DNA from: Trematomus loennbergii
Taxonomy: Eukaryota > Chordata > Actinopteri > Perciformes > Nototheniidae
DNA: 64,000 nucleotides
Assembly (NCBI GenBank): GCA_012861695.1
Contig: JAAOOA010000266.1
Location: 238,501-302,500, forward strand
Direction: 5' to 3'
Positions 47,928 through 61,025 of this stretch are shown one piece after another. The notes under the pieces were generated by a model that ran no database searches, had not been told where the DNA came from, and saw nothing but the letters and a program-made list of their open reading frames with translations. How positions within the stretch are numbered: position 1 is the stretch's first letter; the number at the start of each line of letters is the position of its first letter. The translations under genes were made by a program, and so were the position numbers.

Positions 47928-50900
47928 TCAGTTGGCCATCCCCTGGGCAACCTCAGGAATAAGGGAGGAGAAGAACGTTTTAAGGAACACCCAGGCCGTC
48001 CACATGACTGACACCCTGTAAGGAGGCACTAACACTGCCGCCATTGGTCCGTGTCCCTCTGACCCGCCCTCTTCAGCGGCAGGCTCCTCCCTCTGTCTGT
48101 CAGCAGGCTCCTCCCCCTGAAGAGACAAAGACAAACAAGGCATCACACAAAGGGTTATATCACTCACAGGCTCCGCTGGACTCTATGGGTACTACCATAT
48201 CCTGCGTGCATTCTCCCACTGAGACTTCTATAGACGTAGCCGGTCTAGGGCGGGCCTACCTGAATGCGCGCGCATCACACCGTATAAAAGGCATACCGGC
48301 AGTCGCGGGGAAGGGCTGCCCGACCGAGGCAGGCTCCGCAACAGCAGAGAGCGCACGGGTGGGGAGCTCCATCTTCGCGGAGTTGACTAGCGGGGGGAGG
48401 TAGCGCCTTGGTGGGGGGGAGATTCTCTCTACCGGGACGCAAGGGCGAATCCCGCCTCCTTCCTATTTAATGCCCAGATCCCTTTCAAAACTTTTAAAAA
48501 TAAAGATGGTGTTGATCTGTATCCAAGTCTGAGTGTCCTTTGTTTCCACAATACACTTGCACATGTTGATGACTGTACCAATTCCCCACTCGCTGCCCCA
48601 GCTGTAGCTCCTGTTAGGGAGGAGGCTAGTGGGAGTGCGCAGATGAGAGTGATAAACCGCAGGCAGCACTGTTATAGTGCGTGCAGGTACAGGGACATTA
48701 TGGCCGACGTTTTTCTGTTAGAAAACACTCTATGCCTGAAGCTAAGACTCCAAATAATGCTGTTTACCATAGTGGTAGGGGCTGCATTATAGCAACGCCC
48801 GCACTTGTAAAAAGGCGCGTGGCGGTGCGTTCAGGGGCCTTAGTAAAGACACACTACGCCTGTAAGATCTCGACCCCCCACGGTCAGATCTTCCCTTCAT
48901 GGGGAGTTTTTCGGCGGAGCGGGTCATCAGAGGGCTTTCCCATTAACACAATGTTATGGGGAATGGAAACTCAGCTGTGTACTGACAAGGTGGATGGACA
49001 GGACGCTGAAACGGGGCTATTCACTCCAGTTTTGCAGCATCCCACCTCCTTTTATGGGCATGCGAGAGGTAAATCTGTCTTCCCAGGAGGAGATGGGTTT
49101 CCTCTCAGCAGAGATTCAGGCTCTGGTGCAGAAACAGGCTGTGTCTGTTGTGCATCCTCAGCACAGAGAGAAGGGTCTTTATTCCATGTATTTCCTGGTT
49201 CTCAAGAAAACAGGGGAATTCAGACCTATTCTAGATCTCCGGCCTGAATCGTCATATTTCCAGGGAAATTCCGCATGTTAACTGTGAAACAGTTACTAGG
49301 GCTTGTGCAGCCAGGCGATTGGTTCACCACCATCGACCTGAAAGACGCGTACTTTCATGTGGAAATTGTTCCAGAGCACAGAAAGTATCTGCGTTTTGCC
49401 TTCCAGGGAATAGCCTACGAGTACAACAGGCTGCCGTTCGGTTATTCCCTATCCCCACGCACATTCAGCAAATGTGTGGCCACAGCGCTTCAACCGCTGC
49501 GCGCACACGGCATGAGAGTTTTCTTTTACATAGACGACCTCATAGTCATGGCTGGGTCCCGGGAACAGGCAATGTTTTGCACAGCACAGTTGATCACACA
49601 CCTAACCAAATTAGGTTTTGCGATCAATTGGAAAAAGAGCACCCCCATACCTCGCCAACAGGCGTTGTATTTGGGTGTGGTGCTCGATGCAGACGCGCTG
49701 CGTGCCACCCTGTCAGAGAGCAGACGTGCGTCCCTTCTCAGGGCGGTGCACAGGCTGCGACAGGGGGCAACAGTGACAGCTTTAACTGTCATGCAGACTC
49801 TGGGTCTCATGGCGGCTGCTCACATGGTGGTCCCGCTGGGGTTACTACATATGCGCCGCCTGCAGAGGTGGTTCTCCAGCCTGCGTTTGGACCCCAAGGC
49901 ACAAACGACGGCTGGTGACCATCCCCCCCTCAGTGGAGGGCAACCTCCGGTTTTGGGGGTCTCCGGACCACCTCCGGAGGGGGTCTCCACTGGGACGGGT
50001 GACCTCCTACATCACAGTGTTCACGGACGTCCAGAACAGGATGGGGAGGGACCTGCCTGAAGAGGGCTATAGGTGGGCGCTGGGCTCTGACAGAGTCTCG
50101 ACACAGCAACCTCCTAGAGCTACGGGCAGTAGTGTTAGTCCTCCGGCATTTCATGCCCCTAATTCAGGGGAGACATGTAATGGTCAGGAGCGACAACAGC
50201 ACCACAGTGGCTTATATCAACAGGCAGGGCGGAGTCCGCTCCGCCTCCTTGTTGACCACAGCGGAGGAGCTGTGGTTATGGGCCTCAGAGGTGGTGTTAT
50301 CTCTGAGAGCCCTCCATGTCCCGGGACTGGAGAACAGAGGGGCCGACCTCATGTCGAGGGGCGGCCCCCTGCCAGGCGAGTGGGTGCTTCACCCGGAGGT
50401 GGTGAAGCAGATCTGGGCCCAGTTCGGGAGAGCAGAAGTGGACCTGTTCGCCAGCCGGCGCAACAGCCACTGTGCCCTGTGGTTCTCCATGGCCCTGAGC
50501 GACGACCCGCCCTTGGGGGTGGACGCGTTTGCACACGAGCCATGGCCAAGGAAGCTGCTATACGCCTTTCCACCGCTGCGTCTCATTCTCCCTCTCCTGG
50601 GGAGAGTGAGGCGAGAACGTCTGGCAGTCATCTGTGGCTGGACCACGTCGGGGCGCCGTGGTACTCAGAAATGACACAGATGAAGGTGGGCCAGCCCTGG
50701 GCGATCCCCCAGTTCTGGGGGGCGATGTCTCAAGGGCAGGTGCAATCGGGGCGTTACCCACTCTGGGCCGTCCTCTTCAGGCTTGGCTCCTGAGAGGGAC
50801 AGGCTGAGACAGGGTGGATTGTCTGACAGCGTTATTCAGTCTATCCAGGCAGCTAGAGCAGAATCCACCACAGCCTGTTACAGGCCAAAGTGGCTGAGAT

Positions 50901-53900
50901 TCCAGCATTGGTGTGAGGAGCGAATAGAGCCCCTATCTTGTGAGTTGGGCTCTATTTTATCCTTCTTACACTTACTGGTGGACAGAGGGCTGGCGCATTC
51001 CACAGTGAAAGTGTATGCAGCAGCCATCTCGTCCTGTCATGAGGGATTTTGGTGGCAGGTCAGCCTTTAATCAACCACTGATGTCGCGGTTTTTACAGGG
51101 GGTTAGGAGACTGCGCCCTGTAGTGCACGTCTCCACCCCGCAGTGGGACCTGCCCCTAGTGCTCGAGGCTCTGGCCTCGGGACCATTGAGCCTCTGGAGC
51201 TCTCCCCTCTGAAAGCATTGTCGTGGAAAACAGCTTTGCTTCTTGCCTTAACGTCAGCCAAAAGAGTGTCCGAGTTAACTGCTCTGTCGGTGCACCCGAG
51301 TTGTTTACTAGTTCGGGGTGACCGAGCGGCGCGACACTTAGACCGAACCCCTCCTTTGTGCTAAAGACCTAAGGAGTGCGTTCAGGTCGAGGGCTATTCA
51401 GTTAGGGGGTTTTAGTCTCCCCCCCATGGGGGGCCAGGGAGGCTAAACTGCACCTCCTCTGCCCGGTGCGTGCGCTAGCATGTTATGTGGAGCGCACGGC
51501 TGCCCTTAGACGCACCGAACAGCTGTTCGTGTGCTTCGGGGGCGGGGTGATCGGGAAAGCTCTGTCCAAGAAACGCCTGGCAGGCTGGCTCTGCGAGTGC
51601 ATTGCACATGCCTACGGACAGGCAGGGAGAGCCTGCCCCACGGGGATTCGTGCGCACTCCACACGGGCTGTAGCTGTGTCAACAGCCTTATTCAACAGTG
51701 TAGTGTGGAGGATTATGCACAGTATAAGGTTTTATCTCTTGGACATGTCTGGCTCTTTCTCCTCGTCTGTGCTTGCAACACAGGATTTGTAGGGGGGGGG
51801 GTTGTGGGTCAGTTGGCATCTGACCCCCTCCCCGGACGTGATGCGCCTTTCCTGGGCCCTCTGAGGGGATAGGAAAGGGGCGCACTGGCCCGTTACGGGG
51901 TCAGTGCTTGAGTGTGAGGCATGGGCGCGGGCGCTCTCCCTGTTATCCTTAGGGATTCAGGAAGGCAGGTGCGTAGTAAGCCCATACAGGGCCGAGGGGG
52001 CTCTCCCCATCCGTCTATGGGCGGGGGGGGGGGGGGGGGGGGTCCCCCGGCACTGTTTTTTGAGCACACTTTCTGCGAGGTAGGCGCAGCAGGGTGTGCT
52101 CTGTCAGCCGCAGCCCAGATTTCTCCTCGGTCACAACCGGGTTAAAGGAGAATGTGGGGCAGCAGCTGCTGACCAGAAAAGCCGGTCAGGGGCAGTAGGG
52201 TGGAATGGTGGTGTTGGACGACAGTGCGCGTATACGTCAGGGCTCCACCCACTGTACCCATAGAGTCCAGTAGAGGGCGGAGCCTGTGAGAGATATAACG
52301 GGGGTTACGTATTGTAACCCTTGTTATATTAGCACAGGCGAAGCACTCTACTCAGGGCACTGTCTGTCCTATTCCGCTCGCTGAAGAGAGGTATAGGATG
52401 ATAGTCAGGAGGTGAGGCCTCCTTTTATACGGTGTGATGCGCGCGCATTCAGGTAGGCCCGCCCTAGGCCGGCTACGTCTATAGAAGTCTCAGTGGGAGA
52501 ATGCACGCAGGATAAGGTAGTAGAGGGCTCCGCCTGTGCTAATATAACAAGGGTTACAATATGTAACCAACGTTTTCCATCAAAGGTGTATTATTTCAAT
52601 CAGCAGATCAACCCACAGTGGTCTATCGGGCCTACTTTAGCTAGCAGAGACCTTGAACAACTGAGATATCCAGATGTGTAACAGAGTTCATAACACTTCA
52701 GTTGAATGAAGGTAAAGCAGAGTGGAAATGTTCTCTTACTGCGTTAGGGTTCCTGTTCTCGTTCTGTTGGTTGTGCTGGACTTCAGGGGGCTGCAGGGGT
52801 TGGGTCCTTGGACCTGCGCTCGTCTTCTAAAGGGGAACCAACCAACAGTGTGTCTGTTGAGAAAAAGAGGAGAGGAAACCAAAATAAATTCAAAGTCAAA
52901 GAGGATGTCACTACTGTATTTACAAGTCAGTGCTTTAGTGGTTTACCCTGAAAGGAAGGATTGTAGCACAGCTCTGCACAGAACATTCAGATTTTAATAA
53001 AGGGAACATATGTTTTATATGAAGGCACTTCTTAGTGTTATGTGAACAGCATAAAGCAGGTTCTGGGGTTGGGGCTAACCATCAGCTATTAACTATATTT
53101 TGAATTAAACACTGGTTTAAAAGAAAAACTTGGACTGTTAAAAGTGAGGCAACGCTTCATTTCCTTAATTCTACTACACATTATTAGGATCTGGGGAGCA
53201 CAGTTTGTTTTTTTGGCTTGTTATTTTTTTAAGAATGGTTGAGGAAAATGCAACTTTTTTAAAATATGTTCAGTCACACACTCCCAGGAACCCGGAAAAT
53301 GTTACTTAAGGAAGTAAACATCAATCAACGGGACCAGATGGGCCGAGCCCTAACATTACATGCTGACTCAATGAGCCAATCTGACAGGACTACCTCTGCT
53401 GACTGTCTACACATGTACTCACCTGACAGAGTGAGAGCATGGTAAAGACAACATCTTTAGATCCTCTTAGTGACAGGATGGGGCCTAGTTTCTTCTGCAT
53501 GACGTGTATGCCTCTGAGCATTAACCTTCCAACGGTTGCTGGTGAGTAATAATCAGTCAAACTCATTCTGACTTGTATCTGTTATCAGAGGGCCGGGCTG
53601 TGTCCTTCAGACACAAACACAGTTTCTCTCTCCAATTTGATCAAGTTCACTTCTTTTATAATTGAAGTAAACATTGTATTTTTTCACACATTATTTCTCT
53701 TCATTTTTTTTTAGCAATTCATACTTCTTTCTTGACAAACAAACACATTGAATACACCTGCGGGCATGTTTGTGTCAAGGTGAAGGGTTGTGCAACAGCA
53801 AACAGAGTGTGAGAGCAGGACATGTGAAGTAAAGGAACAACATGACGATAACAACACACACTCAAACGGCCTTCAAGTGAACAAGTCGGGAAATTCAACG

Positions 53901-56900
53901 ATAATTATATTTGGCTAAACAGACCACAATAATTTCACTAATTTACTGTTTTTAAATGAAAATAATCACTTAGTAAATATGATTCAAGTTCAACTTTATA
54001 TCTTACTGTTTTTATGCGTGTCTTTTTATGATGATTGGGATATTTCAGATCAAATTGACTATGGTATCTTACACATGGTATTGTAAGTGTATCGTGTAGT
54101 GTTGGATTCACAGTAGTCTCGCCCTGCCTTGGTCTTCTTGGTCTTGACTCGGTCTCGACCTCTTAAAGTTTTGGTCTTGGTACACTCCGGTCTTGGTCTT
54201 GACTTGGTCTCGGTTAAGGTGGTCTTGACTACAACACTAAATATAACCTAATTATTTAATAGTATTTTTTTTTTTTTTTTTTTTTTTATTTTAAATGAAT
54301 ACATACAGGCTTCAGTTGACAACTCAAGATCCTTACTTCTATTAGGCCATTGATTAAAATATGAATATGAAGATAGAGTTGATGCTTTTGGAGGAGGCTC
54401 TGGAAGCCAACAGCAGCAGATGATAAGAGCCGCTGAGGTTCAGAGCCCCACCTGGAGGGATTTAAAGGACGTTTGTCGACCCACAGAGTGCAGGGAAAGC
54501 ATATGAGCCAGAATGTCAAAGTTGAAGTAGAAAGGGACGGATGGAACTTACAGGTACATGAGGAGCAGGGTGCTCATCACCAGCAGGAAGCGGCTCAGGT
54601 TGGAGTTGAAGTACACAATCATGAGCAGAACGCCAAATCTGGCAGCGGAGTACATCCAGTCCAGCCAATCCCGCTCCACGTCGTCCTCGTCCTCCATCAC
54701 CGGCCCCCCCTGTGCGTTCATCCTCATGTTCTGGTTGGCCTCCCCAGGGTTGATGAAAGCACCATCCTGCACTGGGTTCTGATTGGCGGGCAGGTTTTCG
54801 ATGGGGTTCTGATTGGCTAATGGGGCTGGGACAGGTACCTGGTGGGCGGGAACAGGAGGGTACTGGCCAATGGTTGTAGCTGGTGCTGATGGTAGAGTGC
54901 CTGCTGCGGCCAGCGCTGCATGGCTGTCGGTGTGAGATGAACATAAGGAGGGTTAGAAACTGGAAGGGGGAAGAGTAGAATATTATATTCATAATAAGCT
55001 GAGAACAATGAACAACAGCTACAAAACATTTAGAAAGAGCAGATGAATTAAAAGAACCTGGTGTAGGAGATGCAGAAGAACAATGTTCAGATCTCGCATA
55101 AAAAAAAATATATATTTAATTCTGTATGAATTAATTAAATTCATATATTATAGAAGGCTTACACCAGCTCACTAGATAATGCTTTAAAAGGGTCTCTCAG
55201 AGAGACTCTTTCTGCCTCTTTCAATATACTGTGAAAATAAGACACTAACTAGAAAGCAGATCCCTTTCTGGTCATTAGTTTTTAAGAAGTTGATTTGGCA
55301 AAATTGTACAAAAATGAAGGACCTCCACTTCAAAATATAAAATGCTAATCAAATATTACCCCAACATTAATATAACAATGTCAGGAGACAGTTACATGAG
55401 AAACCATTCATCATGATATGGTACTACAGAGCACAATTTATGAAGCTCTGTAGCTCTGGAGATTTGAAGGGTGTTTTTTTTTTAATTGCAAATGATGCAC
55501 AAAGAAAAGGAAACATAGCAGGACAAAGGCATCCACAATGAGACTCTGAGGCTAAAGAAGAACTCACACCAATGGTAAAGTGGTAGAAATAAAAGCGTAT
55601 CATTCAAAACGTACTATTGCATGTAATACTGTCTAGCGTAAACATGCTGGAGCCACATGAGCTGCTGGGGGCTGTACAGAGAGTAGGTGGGGAAGGCTGG
55701 CTGGAGCATCTGTGGAGGCCTGAAGGAGAAACACACTGTTCACATCCGCTCACACCGATACCAAACACAGCAGTCAAAGAACCAGAACAACAATATGGTC
55801 TATGCCAAGATGGTTTTCACATACAAGGAGTTTGATTTAGAGTATAACGTTTCCTACATAAACACAGTAAGATATATACAAATATGAGCAAATATAAAAA
55901 TGTCATAAAAACTATTAATATGTCACAACAATTGAACAAGTTATATAAAAGTAGATGGGCCTTGTTGTTGAAGCAACTAACTGCCTGGAAGAAGAGCACA
56001 AATATTAAAAGGAAGAGATAGTGTGGGAATAGTTGTTACGAAAGAACTGTCCTGAACATATCCGGCATACTCCGAAACTTTTGATGTCCAGCCATGCCAA
56101 TGAAATCTAATACAGTTAAGAAGATGCATCATTTCTTCTTGTATGACTTACACTGGAGCAGCAGGCCATGCTGGTGGAGACATGGGGGCTGGTGTGTGAG
56201 CTGCAGCAGCTGAAGGTGAAGAGGTGTGCCTCCTCTGCCTCAGTGAGTGTGAGCTGGGGGGCTGGACTGAGGATGAGGGGCCAGAAGGACTCGGAGGACC
56301 AGAGCCTGCCTGAGGACGGGGGGGACCGGGCTGCTCTGTCTCTTTGGTCTGCAGAGGCAACAACAGTTTGAACTTCTTTCAAATGTAAGCAATATATTGG
56401 ATGTCCCTCAGCACTACAGAAAATATACTTTCATACGTCTGTAGATATAAGCTTTAGGGTCCAGTGTGTAAAAGCACTTGGAGGTTGTGTAGCCTTGGTT
56501 TAGCAGAGCAGGGTTGTGAAACTAAGGCCAGGTATCATAAGCTTTACTTTGTATCTCTAAAGAGTAGAGCGTTCTGAAAGATGAGCCCGGAAGTGAAACA
56601 GTTGCACTCAGTAGTGGGAGTTTTCTAATGCAAGACGAGATATAGAATGAGACAATAACATTTAAAAGGCTGTATATAAGTAAAGAAAACAACACATTGA
56701 GTTCTAATGCCACCTTTTGGTATATATATGCAATGATTTACTCATATGCCACAACAATATTATGTTACTGTGTTAAAATATCATAATTTGAGGGCTTTTT
56801 TTAAGCTCATATTGATCGATGTGAATGTTGGCAATTAAATAAGCATGTATATATTTCTGCTACCCCTTAAAGTCTTCATGCCAACCCAATAATTGTTCTA

Positions 56901-58486
56901 GATCCGCCACTGACCTCTTACCTGTGTTATTTATGTGACAACTGCACCTGCATTACATGGATGTGTGGCCCGCAGATTAAAAAAACACAAGGAGGGAATC
57001 TGTCATGTTGACAGTGACTAACAACACACACCCGTGTGATCCCTGCTGAAATGTCCTTGGGCATGCATGACACCAATTGTGTGCTGGGAACAAACACCTG
57101 CTGTCACGAAAAGAAACGTCGCTTCCCACTTGAAAAATAACTGGGAAGATTCTGTTGAGCTTGTGAGAATAGTTCCGTGTGACTACTCTTACCTTAGGTC
57201 TAGCTCCCAGGGGGCCTTGGGCCGGAGTCCTAGTAGCACACACCAGGTGCAGTGTGGGAAACGAGTCAGTCTGAGAAACGGACATAAATGTCTGATTAGA
57301 AAAGCTACATGGTAAAACACAATGCTATATTCAAGTCTTTACGTTGGACATCATTTGGCCCAATCAAGATGAAATGTTGTTCTGACAATCAGTTAACTTT
57401 GAAAAACATTGTTGTGTTCTTCATACAGTACACCCGTACTTAATTTAAAGACAATATTTTTACTAAGAATGCTAAGTGGAGTTAGTTTTGGTTATATAGT
57501 CCAATATAAAACATATGCCACAATATGTGAAGCAACCGCTTTTCATTAGGCCCATTAAGTGAAAAACTCTCCCAAAAGACACATGCCAAAGTACAGTAAA
57601 CAGAGCCATATGCTCTCACATACCTGTCTGAAGAGATCTTTAATGGGCAGATGATCTGGCAGCAGTTTACCACCATAGATCAGTCTCTGGTCACTTGTAG
57701 CCTACAGAGAAACACGTTTAGTCAGTTACACAAACAGCGGAGTGACTACAAGGGTGACATATTTAGATACACACAAATGTACATAGTAGTGTAAACGGGA
57801 AAAATCCAGTGCATAGACCTGCATAGATTTGTAACACATAATTAAGTGGTATAATATAACATACAAGTGCAATTTATTATCTATAAAAGTTGGCCTTGTT
57901 TTACTGTTTTGAAACAGGAGTTCCAAATAATAAATAAAATAATGAAATATGGTAAGGTACACAAGGGTTTTGAAATCATTTCTTAAATGCATTCATATAT
58001 AATATATATATAATATATATTACATATATTGTAACCATTATATAAAATGACATAAACTGTGATATGAGATGTTGCACATATCACCCACCACTAATGCTAT
58101 ATATAGTATACAAGTATATTTTATCATAACTTTTCTAAATGATGTATTTAGGTAATATATGTTTCTCCCAGCCCTGATGCAGCCGGTTCAGCCCATATAC
58201 TGTATAAAGGTTCAGCCACATTAACTCATGGTGCCGCCTGTCACTCAGAGTTAAGACATTCCACAGCACAGCCTGTCAGGAGCTCACCTCGCTAACATTA
58301 GCAAGCTAACTTATCCGCTTCATAAAAACTCACCGGTCTAGTTGTGTAAACGATCGACAAATGCCTTTTTAGATCCTTCACAGTCCAGTTCGGACAAACG
58401 CCTTCCACGGCTTGGTCCTCCTGAGCTTGGTTGGGCGTTTTTATCAGAAGAGTTATCGTCTTTTGTTCAGTGTCCTCCACATCCAT
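47928..58486 (-). CDS. herpud1: Homocysteine-responsive ER-resident ubiquitin-like protein (HERP), 8 exons
   Basis: ER-membrane scaffold of the ER-associated degradation machinery, induced by the unfolded protein response. Coding exons: 58334-58486, 57624-57701, 57193-57270, 56152-56348, 55615-55719, 54552-54923, 52740-52853, 47928-48116. The N-terminal ubiquitin-like domain spans the first three exons (TITLLIKTPNQ, WTVKDLKRHLS, DQRLIYGGKLLPDH, LHLVC). A proline/serine-rich linker with SLRQRRHTSS follows, then VYARQYYMQY. Exon 6 carries GEANQNMRMNAQGGP, the acidic EDEDDVERDWLDW and the hydrophobic membrane hairpin (FGVLLMIVYFNSNLSRFLLV). The C-terminus MWTAWVFLKTFFSSLIPE matches the human tail. 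The eight-exon structure equals human. Exon 7 lacks one base in a C run; with it the protein is 428 residues (391 in human). The last intron contains a DIRS element. Confidence 0.96.
48152..52568 (+). mobile_element. DIRS-type tyrosine-recombinase retrotransposon
   Basis: It has inverted termini and an internal complementary region, not LTRs. 48198-48290 is the inverted repeat of 52422-52513. 52255-52300 complements the left terminus and 52302-52350 complements the right terminus, the DIRS circular-junction signature. Coding remnants run in order: a gag-like region (about 48680-49250), reverse transcriptase (49275-49860; TTIDLKDAYFHVEI, RLPFGYSLSPRTF, catalytic YIDD at 49528), RNase H (50132-50400; VRSDNSTTVAYINRQGG) and tyrosine recombinase (50783-51792; SAKRVSEL and the IRAHSTRA histidine-arginine box). 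Several frame breaks make it inactive as read. It lies in sense opposite to herpud1 within its last intron. Confidence 0.92.
52023..52042. repeat. Poly-G run (20 G)
   Basis: Homopolymer inside the DIRS element; its length in the assembly is unreliable. Confidence 0.9.
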
Positions 58487-58707
58487 GTTTACTATCTTTC
58501 AGTTTGTAGTCTACGGGTGATACTGTCGACTCACTACAACTGTAGTTGTCAAAAAAGAAAGAGCCCTGCTGATACAGTCTATCAGCACATAGAAGAAACG
58601 ACGAAAATGATTTTGTCTAAACAGAAACTTGTGCTAAAAGTCTTCCTGCTGCCTGGTATAAGCAACTTCAGCGAGGGGGCGGGCTGTCGGTTGTCTCAAA
58701 ACACTCT

Positions 58708-58726
58708 GTGGCCGCCGCTGATTGGT
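58708..58726 (-). promoter_or_regulatory. ER stress response element-like site upstream of herpud1
   Basis: On the minus strand CCAAT is followed by nine bases (CAGCGGCGG) and CCACA. The ERSE consensus bound by NF-Y plus ATF6 or XBP1 is CCAAT-N9-CCACG, so 9 of 10 fixed bases match at exact spacing. It lies 222-240 bases upstream of the ATG. A second site, 58746-58753 (AGACGTGG on the plus strand), is one base from the TGACGTGG core bound by XBP1/ATF6. Human HERPUD1 is a classical ERSE-driven gene, which makes these sites credible. Confidence 0.6.
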
Positions 58727-58799
58727 TACACTGCGCTCCGGCTCAGACGTGGAAGCTGCTCAATAAACCTTTGTCCTGTGGGCATGCGCAGTAATTCAT

Positions 58800-59640
58800 T
58801 ATGAAGATCCGAAGATCGTTTATTTAATAACTAATGGAGTAATGAGTTTGCTTAATCTGATGTAATTTTACCAACTGAAAAGTACGTAGGTGTAAGTAAG
58901 TTTCCCCGGTTTGAAAAAATTGATTTCAGCTGTTTATGTATTCTATAGCCTATCAGTGGAGTTGCCAGATATTTTCTTTTGGGGGTGCTGTGGGGTAGCT
59001 TCACGTTTCATAGAGGGTGCTCAAACAAATTTGAGGGTTTCCCATTAATGTCCCGGGCTACAGTCAGGCGGACTGGGACTAAAAAACAGCCCTGGAATCT
59101 CACCCAGACCAGCCCACGTAAATTGTCAACGGGGGGACTGGATTTGTCAGATTCAAGTTAGTAAAATGCCTCAAATGTTTTTTTTTGTGATTATTACAAT
59201 GTATAGATTAGAACATGTACATATTTAGTCATTGTGGAATACATTCATCAAATTTGATTTTGAGCAGCTTATGTCTGTTGTAATATTACAACACTGGGTC
59301 AGTGTGGTAGTCAAAATAGCATGAGCACCTGTCATGGACCCCGCCCTTCTTATATGTTCACATATGGAAATAAAACACTAATAGAAATATAATTATAAAG
59401 ATAATTCACTATAACTAAGTTCTAAATGTGTCCTCTGTTAAGATTTTGAATTAAGACCAGAATTGAATAAATTAATACATTATTTCTGATAAAAGTATGT
59501 GAAATTATATCTGTAGCAATATTGTAAACTCTACTTGTATCTTATCAGTTAATTAGTTACAAAAATACATTTAACTCTGGTTCTGGCAGAAACAGTTTCT
59601 GAAATGTTTTGGGACACTTGGATGTATCCCTTTTAGTATG
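58800..59640. other. Upstream of herpud1, no gene seen
   Basis: Contains GGCATGCGCAG at 58780-58790 (NRF1-like), then decayed repeat sequence (TTGGGGGTGCTGTGGGG, similar to 63760-63800). No further gene, such as the slc12a3 expected from mammalian synteny, appears before the window ends. Confidence 0.4.
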
Positions 59641-59648
59641 ATAATTAG

Positions 59649-60678
59649 CAGGGACGTGCACAGACATTTGGAGGGGCTATTGCTCTAAACTGGAAAAAGG
59701 GCCTCCCCCCCGAAAAAAAACATAAGACCTTTTGAATATTCTAACTTTTTTTAATGTAAAAGGTTCATAAAATAAAAACACAACACTGTGACACTCAGTT
59801 GACTTTTATGTCCAACTGCTAAATTCGTTATTCAGGCACATTTTTAGTTTTGCGGTCCATATCATTAAATATCTAATGTTAGTAACTATTAAAAAAAAAT
59901 GGGGACAATCCTGTTTTAATGTAGTTTGACCAGACCATTGTAACTGCTGTGCGGACATAGGCTACTGATAAAACAGGGCTTCTAACTAATTAGGCTACCT
60001 TAAATAAACTCACTAATTAATTAAACCAGTTCAATACGCATTATTCTTATTCGTATCATTCTTTGTGAGCACAGTAACGGTAAGGTATCTAATTACTTAT
60101 TTATTTAGAATCCCATAACTTAATAACAGAGATGGTCAAACTAAAGTAGAGACATGGCAGAAATCCTACAATGAAGCGGGACAGTGAACTGTTGTCCGTG
60201 AGAGGGCGATCATGAAAAGAGAGCGAACGGCCCCGTCGAGGGAGTTTACGGAGCAGAGTAAAAGACACAGAAAGAGAGAAGCACAATAACAAGTATATTT
60301 AGGTGTTTTTTTTGTAAATAACCGACGGTGTCAAGAGGAAGTAAAGTCCCCTGGTTTGTCCCCTATACTCTAACGCCAGGCAGGCATTTGGTGTGATCAC
60401 CATAGCCATATGAGGCCGGACTCTGAGGGCTTTCCTTTGCTTCCAGCTGTCAGATTGTAAACAAACTAAGTCACGTGACTGGGGGCAGATGACAGCGCTG
60501 ACAAGTTGTGTTTTATCGCAGCGAGATGCTACAATACTAATTGTGGGCTTATCATGTTGATTCGGCCACAATAGAAAGCAAAAAAAAACTCTCGCTCTCT
60601 CCAGAGGGGCAGGTCAAACAAAAATGGCAAACGGGCTGTTGCCCGGGCAACATTAGCCCCTACCTGTGCACGTCCCTG
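59649..60678. mobile_element. 1.03 kb non-autonomous hAT element
   Basis: The ends are CAGGGACGTGCACAG and CTGTGCACGTCCCTG, exact inverted repeats. The flanks are a perfect 8-bp duplication ATAATTAG at 59641-59648 and 60679-60686. No transposase is present. A fragment of the same family, inverted, lies at 8630-9240. Confidence 0.92.
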
Positions 60679-60858
60679 ATAATTAGCCTGTTATCATTAG
60701 CCAGACAGGATTGTGTGACTTGTTGAACTGGTTTACCTGCATGCATGGGTGTAGGTATTGATTTTATTATGATAATAGGCTAAGCCAAGTAGTATTGTGT
60801 GACTCAAGTGTACAATGTAAATAGGATTCAGATGCTTGTTGCATCGGGACACCTGGAA

Positions 60859-60873
60859 GGGGGGGGGGGGGGG
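60859..60873. repeat. Poly-G run (15 G)
   Basis: Homopolymer between two similar blocks (TTTTAGTATGATAATAGGCTAA-like) that flank the hAT insertion and the piggyBac fragment. Confidence 0.85.
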
Positions 60874-61025
60874 TGGTGCATGCATTCCTTTTAGTATGAT
60901 AATAGGCTAAGCCAGACAGAATGAACACTTGTCCCTACCCTATCAATTCCTTCAGGTAATCTACTACAATATAATAAGCATATGTATTATTGATACATAT
61001 TTATTAATTACTTTTTCCATTTCAG

